Shown: positions 1 through 7,323, numbered from the stretch's first letter. The stretch: DNA of 9,382 bases from Candidatus Brocadiaceae bacterium (GCA_003551785.1 PUNP01000852.1:1-9382), one strand, 5' to 3'. Numbers and translations are program-made. The notes: generated from the sequence alone by a model not told the origin.

Positions 1-381
1 CACTTCCATTGGCATAAAATGGAAGATATTATCAACAGAGGGGGCGGTAACCTGTTAATCCAATTGTATAATGCCGACGAAAGTGAGAAACTTGCCCAGT
101 CAAATGTTACCGTTTGTAAAGATGGAAGAGTTTATCATGATAAAGCCGGATGCATAATCCGGCTTGAACCGGGGGAAAGTATTACTCTCACCCAAGGGTT
201 GTATCATCAATTCTGGGCGGAAAGAGGACGGGGAAAAGTGCTGTTGGGTGAAGTATCTATGGTTAACGACGATAGCCTGGATAATCGGTTTCTGAATGAT
301 GTAGGACGCTTCCCTCAAATCGAAGAAGATGTGCCACCTTTTCGACTGTTAGCGGGACAATACCCTTTGAGCGAGGACTGA
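1..381 (+). CDS. lyxA: D-lyxose/D-mannose isomerase family protein, C-terminal part (5' end outside window)
   Basis: The frame is open from base 1 and reads HFHWHKMEDIINRGGG, the cupin motif of the D-lyxose ketol-isomerase family (LyxA, B. subtilis YdaE). The HxH pair and the following Glu are expected metal ligands. A third region, GLYHQFWAE (residues 66-74 of the visible part), supplies the last His. The tail GEVSMVNDD...DNRF and GRFPQIEEDVPP is also typical. Members are around 230 residues, so the 126 visible residues are about the C-terminal half; the start is off the left edge. Known members interconvert D-lyxose and D-xylulose and often D-mannose and D-fructose with a divalent metal, in the cytoplasm. 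The stop lies 4 bases before the kinase gene, so this is an upstream member of the sugar operon. The family call is firm; the true substrate is not known. Confidence 0.88.
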   Translation, partial: HFHWHKMEDIINRGGGNLLIQLYNADESEKLAQSNVTVCKDGRVYHDKAGCIIRLEPGESITLTQGLYHQFWAERGRGKVLLGEVSMVNDDSLDNRFLNDVGRFPQIEEDVPPFRLLAGQYPLSED

Positions 382-385
382 CAAA

Positions 386-1582
386 ATGACCAATAGTCAA
401 AATGACAAAAATAAAGTCGACGTACTGATACTTAATACGGCGGTTTTGGACCTTAAAAGTGAAAGGTTTGAGTTTGTTGATCAACTTGTTGGTGCCGGCG
501 GTCTGGCAAAATGTCCGGTTGATCAAATGCCGGATTATTCTCAGACTGAACTGAAGGAAATTATCGATGAAGGCTGTGCTTCGGCCGGTGGGCCGGGTAA
601 TACCGCACCGATAATTGCAAAGGCCGGACTGAATGTCGCTGTCGGTGGATACCTCGGCAAAGGCGATTTTGACGGATTGGATGTCCAGGGGGTTACATTT
701 AAAGGCATTCTCGAAAAAAATGGCGTTGACGTTTCGGCTTTCAGAACTCACCCAACTCTGCCAACCGGAACAACCTTCATCAATGACAGACCCGGGGATG
801 AAAGGGGGGGGATAGCGTATTTTCCGAATGCGAACGATGATTTCGATTTTGATGTTTTCAAAAGTGAGGTCATGCGGTTAAAGCCGAATATTGTATATTA
901 TATGTATTCCGGGCTTTCTGAAAAAGGCGATGCCCGTGGTGGGAAGAACCTGGCTGATTTTATGAAATGGTGCCGGAATGAAAATGGCTGCATAACTATT
1001 ACTGACAGCCATACGCTCGTTTCAGACCCGCAGGATGTCATTGAAAAGGGATATCCCGTTGATGCATACGAACTTCTGCGCCCTCTGTTATCCGAACTCG
1101 ACATATTTTTCACATCCGCCGATGAGGCTAAAATGATTCACAACACTTTGGATAAGCCCCGCGACTGGGGGGCTTTTGATGAAGTCTCGAATTATGAGCA
1201 CTTCCTTCACTTCCTCCTGGATAATTATGCTGATGATCAACAACAGCATGCAAGCCTTTTCGGCGTTACTTGCTCAAAAGGTGCTATGGGAGTCTATGTG
1301 TCTGAAAGTGGAGAAGTGAAAGGGCCGCAAATGGTAGAATCCAAGTTTTTAACAGACCAGGTTAATGACCTTGTAGGTGCCGGTGATTCTTTTCGTGCCG
1401 GGCTGATCTCATATATCGCCCGACATTCTAATGAATTTAAACAAGGCAAGCTTAATTTCAAAGATGCTATTCAAATGGGTAATCTTACCGCTGTATCGTA
1501 TATTACCGCCCCTTGGGAAAACAGGTATGCCAATATCGACCTTTATGAGAAAATGCTCAAAAAAGTGAAAAATGATAAATGA
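386..1582 (+). CDS. PfkB-family carbohydrate kinase
   Basis: A 398-residue cytoplasmic kinase of the ribokinase/PfkB superfamily. The C-terminal signature NDLVGAGDSFRAG (residues 327-339) carries the anion hole and the expected catalytic base Asp334. GGPGNTAP (68-75) is the usual sugar-binding Gly/Asn stretch, and TCSKGAMGVYV (295-305) is the nucleotide-side strand. It is longer than ribokinase (about 310 residues), mainly because of inserts between residues 20-65 and 250-290. The start at 386 has GAGG (373-376) 9 bases upstream and lies 4 bases after the isomerase stop. It would phosphorylate a sugar, probably the ketose made by the upstream isomerase, but PfkB members also act on nucleosides, 2-keto-3-deoxy acids and sugar phosphates, so the substrate is open. 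A run of eight G residues (804-811) sits in frame in the coding region. Confidence 0.88.
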   Translation: MTNSQNDKNKVDVLILNTAVLDLKSERFEFVDQLVGAGGLAKCPVDQMPDYSQTELKEIIDEGCASAGGPGNTAPIIAKAGLNVAVGGYLGKGDFDGLDVQGVTFKGILEKNGVDVSAFRTHPTLPTGTTFINDRPGDERGGIAYFPNANDDFDFDVFKSEVMRLKPNIVYYMYSGLSEKGDARGGKNLADFMKWCRNENGCITITDSHTLVSDPQDVIEKGYPVDAYELLRPLLSELDIFFTSADEAKMIHNTLDKPRDWGAFDEVSNYEHFLHFLLDNYADDQQQHASLFGVTCSKGAMGVYVSESGEVKGPQMVESKFLTDQVNDLVGAGDSFRAGLISYIARHSNEFKQGKLNFKDAIQMGNLTAVSYITAPWENRYANIDLYEKMLKKVKNDK

Positions 1583-1608
1583 GCTATTACTAACTAAATT
1601 AATTTTCA

Positions 1609-1627
1609 AATTTATTCCGGATAAATT
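1609..1627 (+). other. AT-rich hairpin upstream of the DUF4432 gene
   Basis: The bases AATTTAT (1609-1615) and ATAAATT (1621-1627) are perfect complements around a 5-base loop TCCGG. The hairpin lies in the only sizeable gap of the operon (1583-1641), just before the ribosome binding site GGAGG (1631-1635). It has no T-run, so it is not a normal terminator. It could be an operator half-site pair or an mRNA processing or stability element. The stem is weak and chance is possible in such AT-rich sequence. Confidence 0.35.
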
Positions 1628-1641
1628 AACGGAGGATTATT

Positions 1642-2673
1642 ATGGACAAAGGATTGGAAAATAAGATTTCACACCATTCTCAGATAGGAGGGATTGAAAC
1701 TTCTGTTTTGGATAATGGTCCCGGCAAAGGTGTGCGCATCGCCTGGTTTAATACCGGTTCACCGCTGCGATTCAAAGTGGTTGTTGATAGAGCAATGGAC
1801 ATATGTGATGCGTTTTTTTCGCATCACAGTCTTGCCTGGATCAGCCATCAGGGAGTTACAGCCCCCGATCCCGCTGCAAATAAAGGCATGGATTGGCTTG
1901 GAACCTTTTCCGGAGGACTTTTGACCACCTGCGGACTCTCGCATATAGGACAACCGGAAGAAGACCAATCGGGAGCCAGGGGCCTTCACGGGAAAATAAG
2001 CACCATGCCCGCTGAAATTACTCATATCAAACAACCTGATCCCCAATCCGGACGGAACCAAATGGCTATTACCGGTGTTATTCGCGAGTCTACGGTGTTC
2101 GGCCCTATGCTGGAATTGCATCGTACCATCAGCTCGGAGTTGGGGAAAGCTGATATCAAAATCCAGGATAAAGTTGTCAATAAAGGGAATGAACCTGTAC
2201 CGCATATGCTGCTTTATCATTGTAATTTCGGATACCCACTGGTCGACTCAGGGACAAAACTGGAGTGGAAAGGCGAATTGAATCCGGCTGATCAAGATGG
2301 ATTTTTTAGTAAAGAAAATGATTATTGGACATGCCCTGATCCGATACCGCAACATAATGGCCCGGGGGAAGCTTGTGCTTTTATATACCCTCAACCGGAT
2401 ACGGACGGTTTATGCCGATGTTCAGTTGTGAATCCCAGGCTTGAAATTAAACTTACTCTGTCTTTCTCACCCAAACAACTCCCTTGCCTGACTAACTGGC
2501 AGCATTGGGGGACTCGTGAATATGTTACCGCCCTTGAACCGGGAACTAACCACCCTATTGGGCAGGGCGGCGCGAGAAAAAATAAAGAACTGTATATGCT
2601 TGAACCGGGGGAAGAAAAGGAATATGACTTATCATTTAGCCTCTCTGACATCAGGAGGCCGTATGATAATTAA
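1642..2673 (+). CDS. DUF4432 family aldose 1-epimerase-like protein
   Basis: A 343-residue protein of the galactose-mutarotase-like superfamily, DUF4432 branch. Family blocks visible in order are DRAMDI (49-54), SLAWIS (63-68), GVTAP (71-75), FSGGLLTTCGL (89-99), GLHGKIS (114-120) and LYHCNFGYPL (191-200). A late ALEPGTN (298-304) is where mutarotases carry their catalytic Glu. His116 and His193 are candidate sugar-binding or catalytic residues. No signal peptide is seen, so it is cytoplasmic. Relatives are annotated as aldose epimerases; few have tested activity. The ribosome binding site GGAGG lies 6 bases before the start. In this operon it plausibly interconverts anomers of the sugar used by the isomerase and kinases (inference). 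Its 3' end overlaps the next gene by 11 bases. Confidence 0.85.
   Translation: MDKGLENKISHHSQIGGIETSVLDNGPGKGVRIAWFNTGSPLRFKVVVDRAMDICDAFFSHHSLAWISHQGVTAPDPAANKGMDWLGTFSGGLLTTCGLSHIGQPEEDQSGARGLHGKISTMPAEITHIKQPDPQSGRNQMAITGVIRESTVFGPMLELHRTISSELGKADIKIQDKVVNKGNEPVPHMLLYHCNFGYPLVDSGTKLEWKGELNPADQDGFFSKENDYWTCPDPIPQHNGPGEACAFIYPQPDTDGLCRCSVVNPRLEIKLTLSFSPKQLPCLTNWQHWGTREYVTALEPGTNHPIGQGGARKNKELYMLEPGEEKEYDLSFSLSDIRRPYDN
2653..2658 (+). promoter_or_regulatory. Ribosome binding site deciding the polyol dehydrogenase start
   Basis: AGGAGG, a full Shine-Dalgarno core, lies 4 bases before ATG 2663 and inside the end of the DUF4432 gene. It supports 2663 over in-frame upstream ATGs at 2516 and 2624, which would add residues ahead of the nucleotide-binding fold. 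Confidence 0.7.
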
Positions 2674-3940
2674 ACATGAATTGGCCGGTTTCGGGTTCGG
2701 CCCGATACAGTCCGGCATATTTGCCGCTGAAGCAGCCCAAAGCAGCGATTTCAACCGAATCAGCATAGCAGAAGTAGACGGTGAATTAGTTGATGCTGTT
2801 AGAAAAAACGGGAATACTTATTCCCTGAATATCGCACACCGTGATTGTATTAAGACCGTGAATATAAAAAATGTTGACCTCTTCAATATCACTATCGCGG
2901 CACAACGTGATGAAATGATACACAGGCTCAAAACTGCCACTGAAATAGTGACTTCTCTGCCGTCTGTTAATTTCTTCAATGCCGGTGGTGAAAACAGCCC
3001 CGCTGCTCTTATAGCTCTTGGGCTGCAAAGCAACAATGAAGAGCCAGCTTTAATTTATGCCGCTGAAAATAATAATCAGGCGGCGGAATTGCTCGAGAAA
3101 CAGGTTGCAAAATATCTTGAAAATGCCTCGAATCGGCGTCCCAGCCAATTCCTTAACACGGTTATCGGCAAAATGTCACAAGTGATAGATGATCCCAATC
3201 TGATGAAAAAACTCGCCCTGGCACCAGTAACACCTGATGTTTCGAAAGCTTTCCTGGTGGAAGAATTCAACCGTATTCTCGTCTCAAGTGCAAATATCAA
3301 CGGTTTCACGCCCGGTTTTTCAATGTTCGAAGAAAAAAATGATTTAGCGCCTTTCGAAGAAACTAAACTTTTTGGACATAATGCGGTACATGCTATGCTG
3401 GGTTTTTTTGCTAAAAATCGTGGATTAAAAACTATGACGCAGCTTAGAGAACATCCGGATTTGATGCAGACCGCACGCAGTGCATTGGTTAATGAAACAG
3501 GGCAAGCGCTAATCAAACTATATAAGAATACCGGCGAAAACCTTTTTACTCCGAAGGGCTTTAAAGAATATGCAGATGATCTGCTGGAGCGTATTACCAA
3601 CCCAATGCTCCACGATGCCGTTGACAGAATGGTCAGAGATCCTATCAGAAAACTTGGATATAATGACCGGCTTTTCGGGGCTGTACGATTATGTTTAGAT
3701 TGCGGCATAAAGCCTGTCAACCTCGTCTGGGGGGTAATTGAGGGGCTAAAATATATCCAGCGATCTGGAGTATTTGAAAAATATTCCACTGGGATGGATA
3801 AGAAAATACCCGAGGCGGGGGTGTTTGATCCTCAGTTCACGGGTAAACTCCTCAGTGAAATCTGGCAAAATGAAAAATTTAACGCGCTAAAATTGAATGA
3901 AATTGCCAATCTTGTCAGCGAGGTTTACACAAATGGTTAA
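2663..3940 (+). CDS. Mannitol-1-phosphate 5-dehydrogenase-like polyol dehydrogenase
   Basis: From ATG 2663 this is a 425-residue protein of the long-chain polyol dehydrogenase family (MtlD-like; E. coli MtlD is about 382 residues). The N-terminal Rossmann fold starts at once with GFGFGPIQSG (9-18), and Asp39 ends strand 2, which favours NAD over NADP. YAAENN (132-137) matches the IACEN region of MtlD, and VEEFNRILV (199-207) opens the C-terminal domain. The catalytic pattern K-x4-N-x2-H is present as KLFGHNAVH (Lys235, Asn240, His243). RKLGYNDRL (329-337) matches the conserved RKL.x.DRL segment. It should oxidise a polyol, or polyol phosphate, to a ketose or reduce the reverse way. Whether the substrate is phosphorylated is not visible. 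The start overlaps the preceding gene by 11 bases; longer in-frame starts at 2516 and 2624 are rejected. Confidence 0.83.
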   Translation: MIIKHELAGFGFGPIQSGIFAAEAAQSSDFNRISIAEVDGELVDAVRKNGNTYSLNIAHRDCIKTVNIKNVDLFNITIAAQRDEMIHRLKTATEIVTSLPSVNFFNAGGENSPAALIALGLQSNNEEPALIYAAENNNQAAELLEKQVAKYLENASNRRPSQFLNTVIGKMSQVIDDPNLMKKLALAPVTPDVSKAFLVEEFNRILVSSANINGFTPGFSMFEEKNDLAPFEETKLFGHNAVHAMLGFFAKNRGLKTMTQLREHPDLMQTARSALVNETGQALIKLYKNTGENLFTPKGFKEYADDLLERITNPMLHDAVDRMVRDPIRKLGYNDRLFGAVRLCLDCGIKPVNLVWGVIEGLKYIQRSGVFEKYSTGMDKKIPEAGVFDPQFTGKLLSEIWQNEKFNALKLNEIANLVSEVYTNG

Positions 3941-4766
3941 TTTCCCAAGGACAAAAGTCGGAGGCATATCGCTCTCCAGACTTATAATTGGTACTAACTG
4001 GTTTCTGGGGTATTCTCATACCAGTGCAGCAAAAGATAAATTTATCAAAAATTTTCAGACTAAAGAGAACATCACCGAAATCCTTGTGGAATTTCTCAAC
4101 GTCGGAGTCGATACGATCATGGGCATGCCGGTACCACTCCTTCGTGATGCTATTGAGGACGCTGAAAACCGTGTCGGCAGGGGGATCAAGCTTATACTTA
4201 CTCCGCATTTTAATATCCTTCCCGGGGGTGAAAGGGAATTAGAGCCCCAGCATGTGTTTGATAAATGCCGAGAGCTTGGGGCGACATTCTGCATGCCGCA
4301 TCAGTGCATTACCGATCGGCTTGTTGACAGATTGCATGGGAATATTCGGGATATGGATAAATACTCCAAAATGATACGCGATAGAGATATGATCCCCGGC
4401 CTCTCAACACACATGCCGGAAACTATTAGTGTTGCAGACCACTCAAAAGCTGATGTGGAAACTTATATTCAAATTTATAACGCAGCAGGATTTATGATGT
4501 CACTCGAGGCCGACTGGGTTATGCGGATTATTTATCAAGCTGAAAAACCGGTAATGACTATCAAACCCCTGGCTGCGGGGAGACTGCTGCCGCCCGTGGG
4601 CCTGGCTTTTGTTTGGAATACTATTCGGGACTGCGATTTGGTTACGATAGGCACGACTACTCCGGATGAAGCTAAAGAAATTATTGAACTATCATTGGCC
4701 TTTTTGGAAAAAAGAAACCCTGAGAATGAATTACAATTTACCAGGAGTAAGCAATTTTATGTGTGA
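3933..4766 (+). CDS. Divergent aldo/keto reductase-fold protein, catalytic tetrad apparently lost
   Basis: A 277-residue protein, about the size of a small aldo/keto reductase (AKR). The start VGGISLSRLIIGTNWF (9-24) resembles the AKR opening, and the end IKPLAAGRL (210-218), VTIGTTTPDEAKEIIE (237-252) resembles the AKR cofactor-phosphate region. By my by-eye alignment, GVDTIMGMPVP (58-68) occupies the place of the usual G.NFFDTA..Y, so catalytic Asp and Tyr become Met63 and Pro68. LILTPHFN (87-94) replaces the TK strand, so the Lys becomes Pro91. His123 in MPHQ may be the retained His. It may therefore be a non-redox TIM-barrel enzyme or use other residues. ATG 3933 overlaps the upstream gene by 8 bases; an in-frame ATG at 3897 lies deeper in the upstream gene and adds residues not seen in AKRs. 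Function unknown. Confidence 0.75.
   Translation: MVNFPRTKVGGISLSRLIIGTNWFLGYSHTSAAKDKFIKNFQTKENITEILVEFLNVGVDTIMGMPVPLLRDAIEDAENRVGRGIKLILTPHFNILPGGERELEPQHVFDKCRELGATFCMPHQCITDRLVDRLHGNIRDMDKYSKMIRDRDMIPGLSTHMPETISVADHSKADVETYIQIYNAAGFMMSLEADWVMRIIYQAEKPVMTIKPLAAGRLLPPVGLAFVWNTIRDCDLVTIGTTTPDEAKEIIELSLAFLEKRNPENELQFTRSKQFYV
4743..4747 (+). promoter_or_regulatory. Ribosome binding site deciding the ROK kinase start
   Basis: AGGAG lies 11 bases before ATG 4759, inside the end of the preceding gene. The gap is slightly long but fits better than the in-frame ATGs at 4666 and nearby, which would place about 30 extra residues before the ATP-binding motif. Confidence 0.55.
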
Positions 4767-5646
4767 AAAAATTGGTATTGATTTAGGGGGGACCAAAATA
4801 GAAGGGGTGGCATTGGATGCACAGGGTAACGAAATCGACAGAATCAGAATACCTACCGGGCAAGAATATGGATATGAACATGTTCTGAATAATATTCAAA
4901 AGGTTTATCTCAGCATGCGTTCAAAACTCAGCACTGGAGAGCATACTTTTGGTATCGGCACTCCTGGCGCTACCTCACCTAAAACCGGGAAATTACGCAA
5001 TTCAAACACACTTTGCCTGAATGGTAAAAGGTTGCACGACGACTTGGAAGATTTGCTTGATCATCGGGTGGAAATTCAGAATGATGCGAATTGTTTTGCT
5101 ATGGCAGAAGCGCTTTTCGGTGCGGGGAAACACCACAAGATGGTTTTTGGCGTGATTTTGGGCACAGGCTGTGGCGGAGGGGTAGTGATCGATAAAAAAG
5201 TACATACAGGCAGTATGGCCATCGCCGGTGAATGGGGGCATATGGTGCTCAACCCCGAAGGACCTGAATGTTATTGTGGGAATCGAGGCTGTGTTGAGAC
5301 TTACCTCAGTGGCGGCGGCCTCGAAAAACTCTATTCCGAACGCTATGGAACTGATGTGCCTTTTCACCAAATTGCTGATAATTATTACAAAGGTAATAAG
5401 CATTGCATTGAATTCATTTCTGAGTTTTTAGCTCATTTTGGCCAGGCTATGGCTAACCTTATTAATATACTTGACCCCGATGTTGTCGTTATTGGCGGCG
5501 GCCTTTCGAATTTCGATGCCCTCTACTCCCAAGGAACAGAAGCTATCGCTAATGTCATCTTTTGCGACTACTTTGATACCCCAGTGGTAAAAAATAAGCT
5601 CGGTGATTCAGCCGGAGTAATAGGCGCTGCGCTTATCGGTAAATAG
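4759..5646 (+). CDS. ROK-family sugar kinase (glucokinase/fructokinase/N-acetylhexosamine kinase type)
   Basis: A 295-residue cytoplasmic kinase of the ROK (repressor, ORF, kinase) family without the N-terminal DNA-binding domain. IGIDLGGTKIEG (5-16) is the phosphate-1 loop. QNDANCFA (107-114) contains the expected catalytic base Asp109. ILGTGCGGGVV (133-143) is phosphate-2, and GEWGHMVLNP (157-166) is the sugar-binding stretch. The zinc site is complete: His161 and CYCGNRGC (171-178), followed by VETYLSG. IGGGLSNFD (245-253) is the adenosine-side motif. It uses ATP to phosphorylate a hexose such as fructose, mannose, glucose or an N-acetylhexosamine; motifs do not settle which. Its start overlaps the AKR-like gene by 8 bases, and it is the last gene of the operon. 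It is the second, unrelated sugar kinase in the same transcription unit. Confidence 0.9.
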   Translation: MCEKIGIDLGGTKIEGVALDAQGNEIDRIRIPTGQEYGYEHVLNNIQKVYLSMRSKLSTGEHTFGIGTPGATSPKTGKLRNSNTLCLNGKRLHDDLEDLLDHRVEIQNDANCFAMAEALFGAGKHHKMVFGVILGTGCGGGVVIDKKVHTGSMAIAGEWGHMVLNPEGPECYCGNRGCVETYLSGGGLEKLYSERYGTDVPFHQIADNYYKGNKHCIEFISEFLAHFGQAMANLINILDPDVVVIGGGLSNFDALYSQGTEAIANVIFCDYFDTPVVKNKLGDSAGVIGAALIGK

Positions 5647-5672
5647 CGCATTGTTAAAATACTGTGCTGGAC

Positions 5673-5690
5673 AAGTGGAAAGGACCACTT
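5673..5690 (+). terminator. Hairpin after the sugar operon, possible terminator without T-run
   Basis: AAGTGG (5673-5678) and CCACTT (5685-5690) form a perfect 6-base stem around the loop AAAGGA, 26 bases after the ROK kinase stop. No T-run follows, so an intrinsic terminator is doubtful. It may only mark the end of the transcript or be chance. Confidence 0.3.
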
Positions 5691-5741
5691 CTAATGCTTC
5701 GTTGCATAACTAAGGATAATCTTTGGTCATTCCGTTTTTTT

Positions 5742-5773
5742 ACCGCAGAGAGCGCAGAGGACACAGAGAACGG
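5742..5773. repeat. Dispersed CCGCAGAG...CACAGAG-type repeat, single copy
   Basis: The block is built from near-repeats of CGCAGAG / ACAGAG: ACCGCAGAG, AGCGCAGAG, GACACAGAG, then AACGG. On the other strand it reads as CTCTGTG, CTCTGCG, CTCTCTGCGG units. I recognise this wording from intergenic repeats scattered through many unrelated bacterial genomes, often mis-translated as ESAEDTEN-like peptides. The outer CCGTT (5732-5736) and AACGG (5769-5773) are complementary, so the copy could fold into a loose stem. Only one copy lies in the window, so its repetition here is inferred, not seen. Confidence 0.6.
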
Positions 5774-5824
5774 CTTATTTACTGAGATCAGACCTGACCT
5801 GCATTACATTTACGCCGGATTTGA

Positions 5825-5854
5825 TTTTACGCATGTTTTCACTTACTCTATAAA
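5825..5854 (+). promoter_or_regulatory. Weak candidate sigma-70-type promoter for the aldehyde dehydrogenase
   Basis: TTTTAC (5825-5830) and TATAAA (5849-5854) are separated by 18 bases and end 50 bases before the aldehyde dehydrogenase start. The -35 match is poor. The gap of 258 bases after the sugar operon makes a separate promoter here likely, but this exact placement is a guess in AT-rich sequence. Confidence 0.25.
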
Positions 5855-5904
5855 TGAAGATCAAGATGTAAAATATAGTTTACTTAAATTAGAGGTACAT
5901 ATCT

Positions 5905-7323
5905 ATGCAAAAATTATTTATCAACGGACATTGGTGTGAAGGCACAGATCAGAAATCTTTTCAATCGTTTAATCCTGCCACCGGCGAGGCTATCGATTCC
6001 ATTGCCGCCGGCTCAATAGATGATGTTGAGAAAGCTGTTCAGGCAGCCAGGGAAGCATATCACGATTGGACGGTTTCCAATGTTACGGATCGGGCTGAAA
6101 TGCTACGACAGTACCTGTACCGCATGCGTGAGGAAAAGGAAAATCTCGCCGAGTTAGTTACTCGGGAAGTCGGTAAAACCGTCCCTGAATCACTGGCGGA
6201 GATTGAAGACGCGCTCAACCTTGTCGACTACCTCGTAGGGGAAGGTAAGCGCTATTTTGGCGAGGTTGCGCCCTCAACTCAAAAAAATCGGTTCGCCTAT
6301 ACCCAGCGCTGCGCTTATGGAGTCGCAGCATTGCTTACTCCATGGAATTTCCCTGTCAGTATTTTAATCTGGAAACTCGCTCCCGCTTTACTCTGCGGAA
6401 ACACGACCGTTGTCAAACCGTCCAGTGATTCCCCTTTAACGGCCGGCGCATTGGTTCAATATGGCGAAGATATCTTCCCAGAGGGGGTAGTGAACCTTGT
6501 AACCGGAAGAGGGGGGGCAATCGGAGATCGTATCGTCTCACATGAGTGGGTAGATGTTATTAGTTTCACCGGATCAACCGAGATCGGCAAGAAAATTCGC
6601 AGTTGTGCCGGCATGAAAGAGGTCGGACTCGAGTTGGGAGGTAAAAATCCCGCTGTTATTATGCCGTCGGCAAATATTGACGGAGCAGTGAGCGATACAG
6701 TTAAAGGTGCGTTTGGTGTTGCGGGGCAACGTTGTACGGCTACCAGCAGAGTAATAGTGCATCAGGACATTTACGATGAATTCAAAGTGAAACTCATCGC
6801 ACAAACTGAACAGTTAAAGCTCGGGAACGGACTTGATTCGGAAACCGATATGGGGCCTCTGATCAAAAAATCGCAAGTCGAAAGCGTGGATGGCTATGTT
6901 AATAACGCAGTAAATGACGGTGCAGAACTGCTTTGCGGCGGCAAAAGGATGCCGGAAGTCGGTGCGTGTTTCTATGCACCGACCGTGCTTGATAAAGTCA
7001 CAAAAGATATGGAAGTAGCACAAGAAGAAGTCTTTGGCCCCGTTTTGTGCCTCATGAAATGCTCGTCTCTTGATGATGCAATAGATATTGCTAATGATGT
7101 CAGATACGGGCTTTCTGCTGCAATCTATACTGCGCACCTCAAGGAGGCATTCAGAGCAACAAACGAACTCGCCTCGGGTATAGTCGTTGTGAACAACCCA
7201 CCCGGAGCCGTTGAGACACATTTGCCGTTTGGCGGCGTGAAAGAAAGCGGTATAGGGCGTGAAGGCGGAATTGAAGGGATTGATGAATTCAGTAGAACAA
7301 AGACCGTATATATTGATTATTAA
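5905..7323 (+). CDS. NAD(P)-dependent aldehyde dehydrogenase (semialdehyde dehydrogenase-like)
   Basis: A complete 472-residue class-3-sized aldehyde dehydrogenase. TPWNFP (145-150) gives the oxyanion Asn148, and VVKPSSDSP (169-177) carries Lys171. FTGSTEIG (221-228) is the cofactor loop, LELGGKNP (242-249) carries the general base Glu243, and AGQRCTATSR (273-282) carries the catalytic Cys277. EEVFGPV (374-380) contributes Glu375, and PFGGVKESGIGREGG (441-455) is the usual C-terminal block. All key residues are present. GEGKRYFGE (112-120) and AGQRCTATSR resemble the 2-oxoglutarate-semialdehyde dehydrogenase branch (YcbD-like), but succinate-semialdehyde or other aldehydes are possible. AGAGG (5891-5895) lies 9 bases before the start. 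It follows the sugar operon after a 258-base spacer and probably formed an operon with the dehydrogenase gene downstream before a small element inserted right after its stop. Confidence 0.93.
   Translation: MQKLFINGHWCEGTDQKSFQSFNPATGEAIDSIAAGSIDDVEKAVQAAREAYHDWTVSNVTDRAEMLRQYLYRMREEKENLAELVTREVGKTVPESLAEIEDALNLVDYLVGEGKRYFGEVAPSTQKNRFAYTQRCAYGVAALLTPWNFPVSILIWKLAPALLCGNTTVVKPSSDSPLTAGALVQYGEDIFPEGVVNLVTGRGGAIGDRIVSHEWVDVISFTGSTEIGKKIRSCAGMKEVGLELGGKNPAVIMPSANIDGAVSDTVKGAFGVAGQRCTATSRVIVHQDIYDEFKVKLIAQTEQLKLGNGLDSETDMGPLIKKSQVESVDGYVNNAVNDGAELLCGGKRMPEVGACFYAPTVLDKVTKDMEVAQEEVFGPVLCLMKCSSLDDAIDIANDVRYGLSAAIYTAHLKEAFRATNELASGIVVVNNPPGAVETHLPFGGVKESGIGREGGIEGIDEFSRTKTVYIDY

Noticed and set aside
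2516..2662. Longer N-terminus for the polyol dehydrogenase from ATG 2516 or 2624
   Set aside because: The extra residues come from out-of-frame DUF4432 coding sequence, and AGGAGG at 2653 places the start at 2663, right before the nucleotide-binding fold.
3076..3789. Minus-strand open frame of 237 codons opposite the polyol dehydrogenase gene
   Set aside because: It lies wholly within a well-supported gene on the other strand and its Ser/Arg-rich product has no recognisable motif.
1..5646. Sulfoquinovose degradation operon (isomerase, PfkB kinase, mutarotase)
   Set aside because: No sulfoquinovosidase, aldolase or sulfonate-type gene is present, and the isomerase is of the LyxA cupin type rather than the known sulfoquinovose isomerase type.
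5664..5939. Plus-strand open frame of 91 codons between the ROK kinase and the aldehyde dehydrogenase
   Set aside because: It is built on the dispersed repeat (ESAEDTEN-like peptide), has no convincing ribosome site and runs into the aldehyde dehydrogenase start in another frame.
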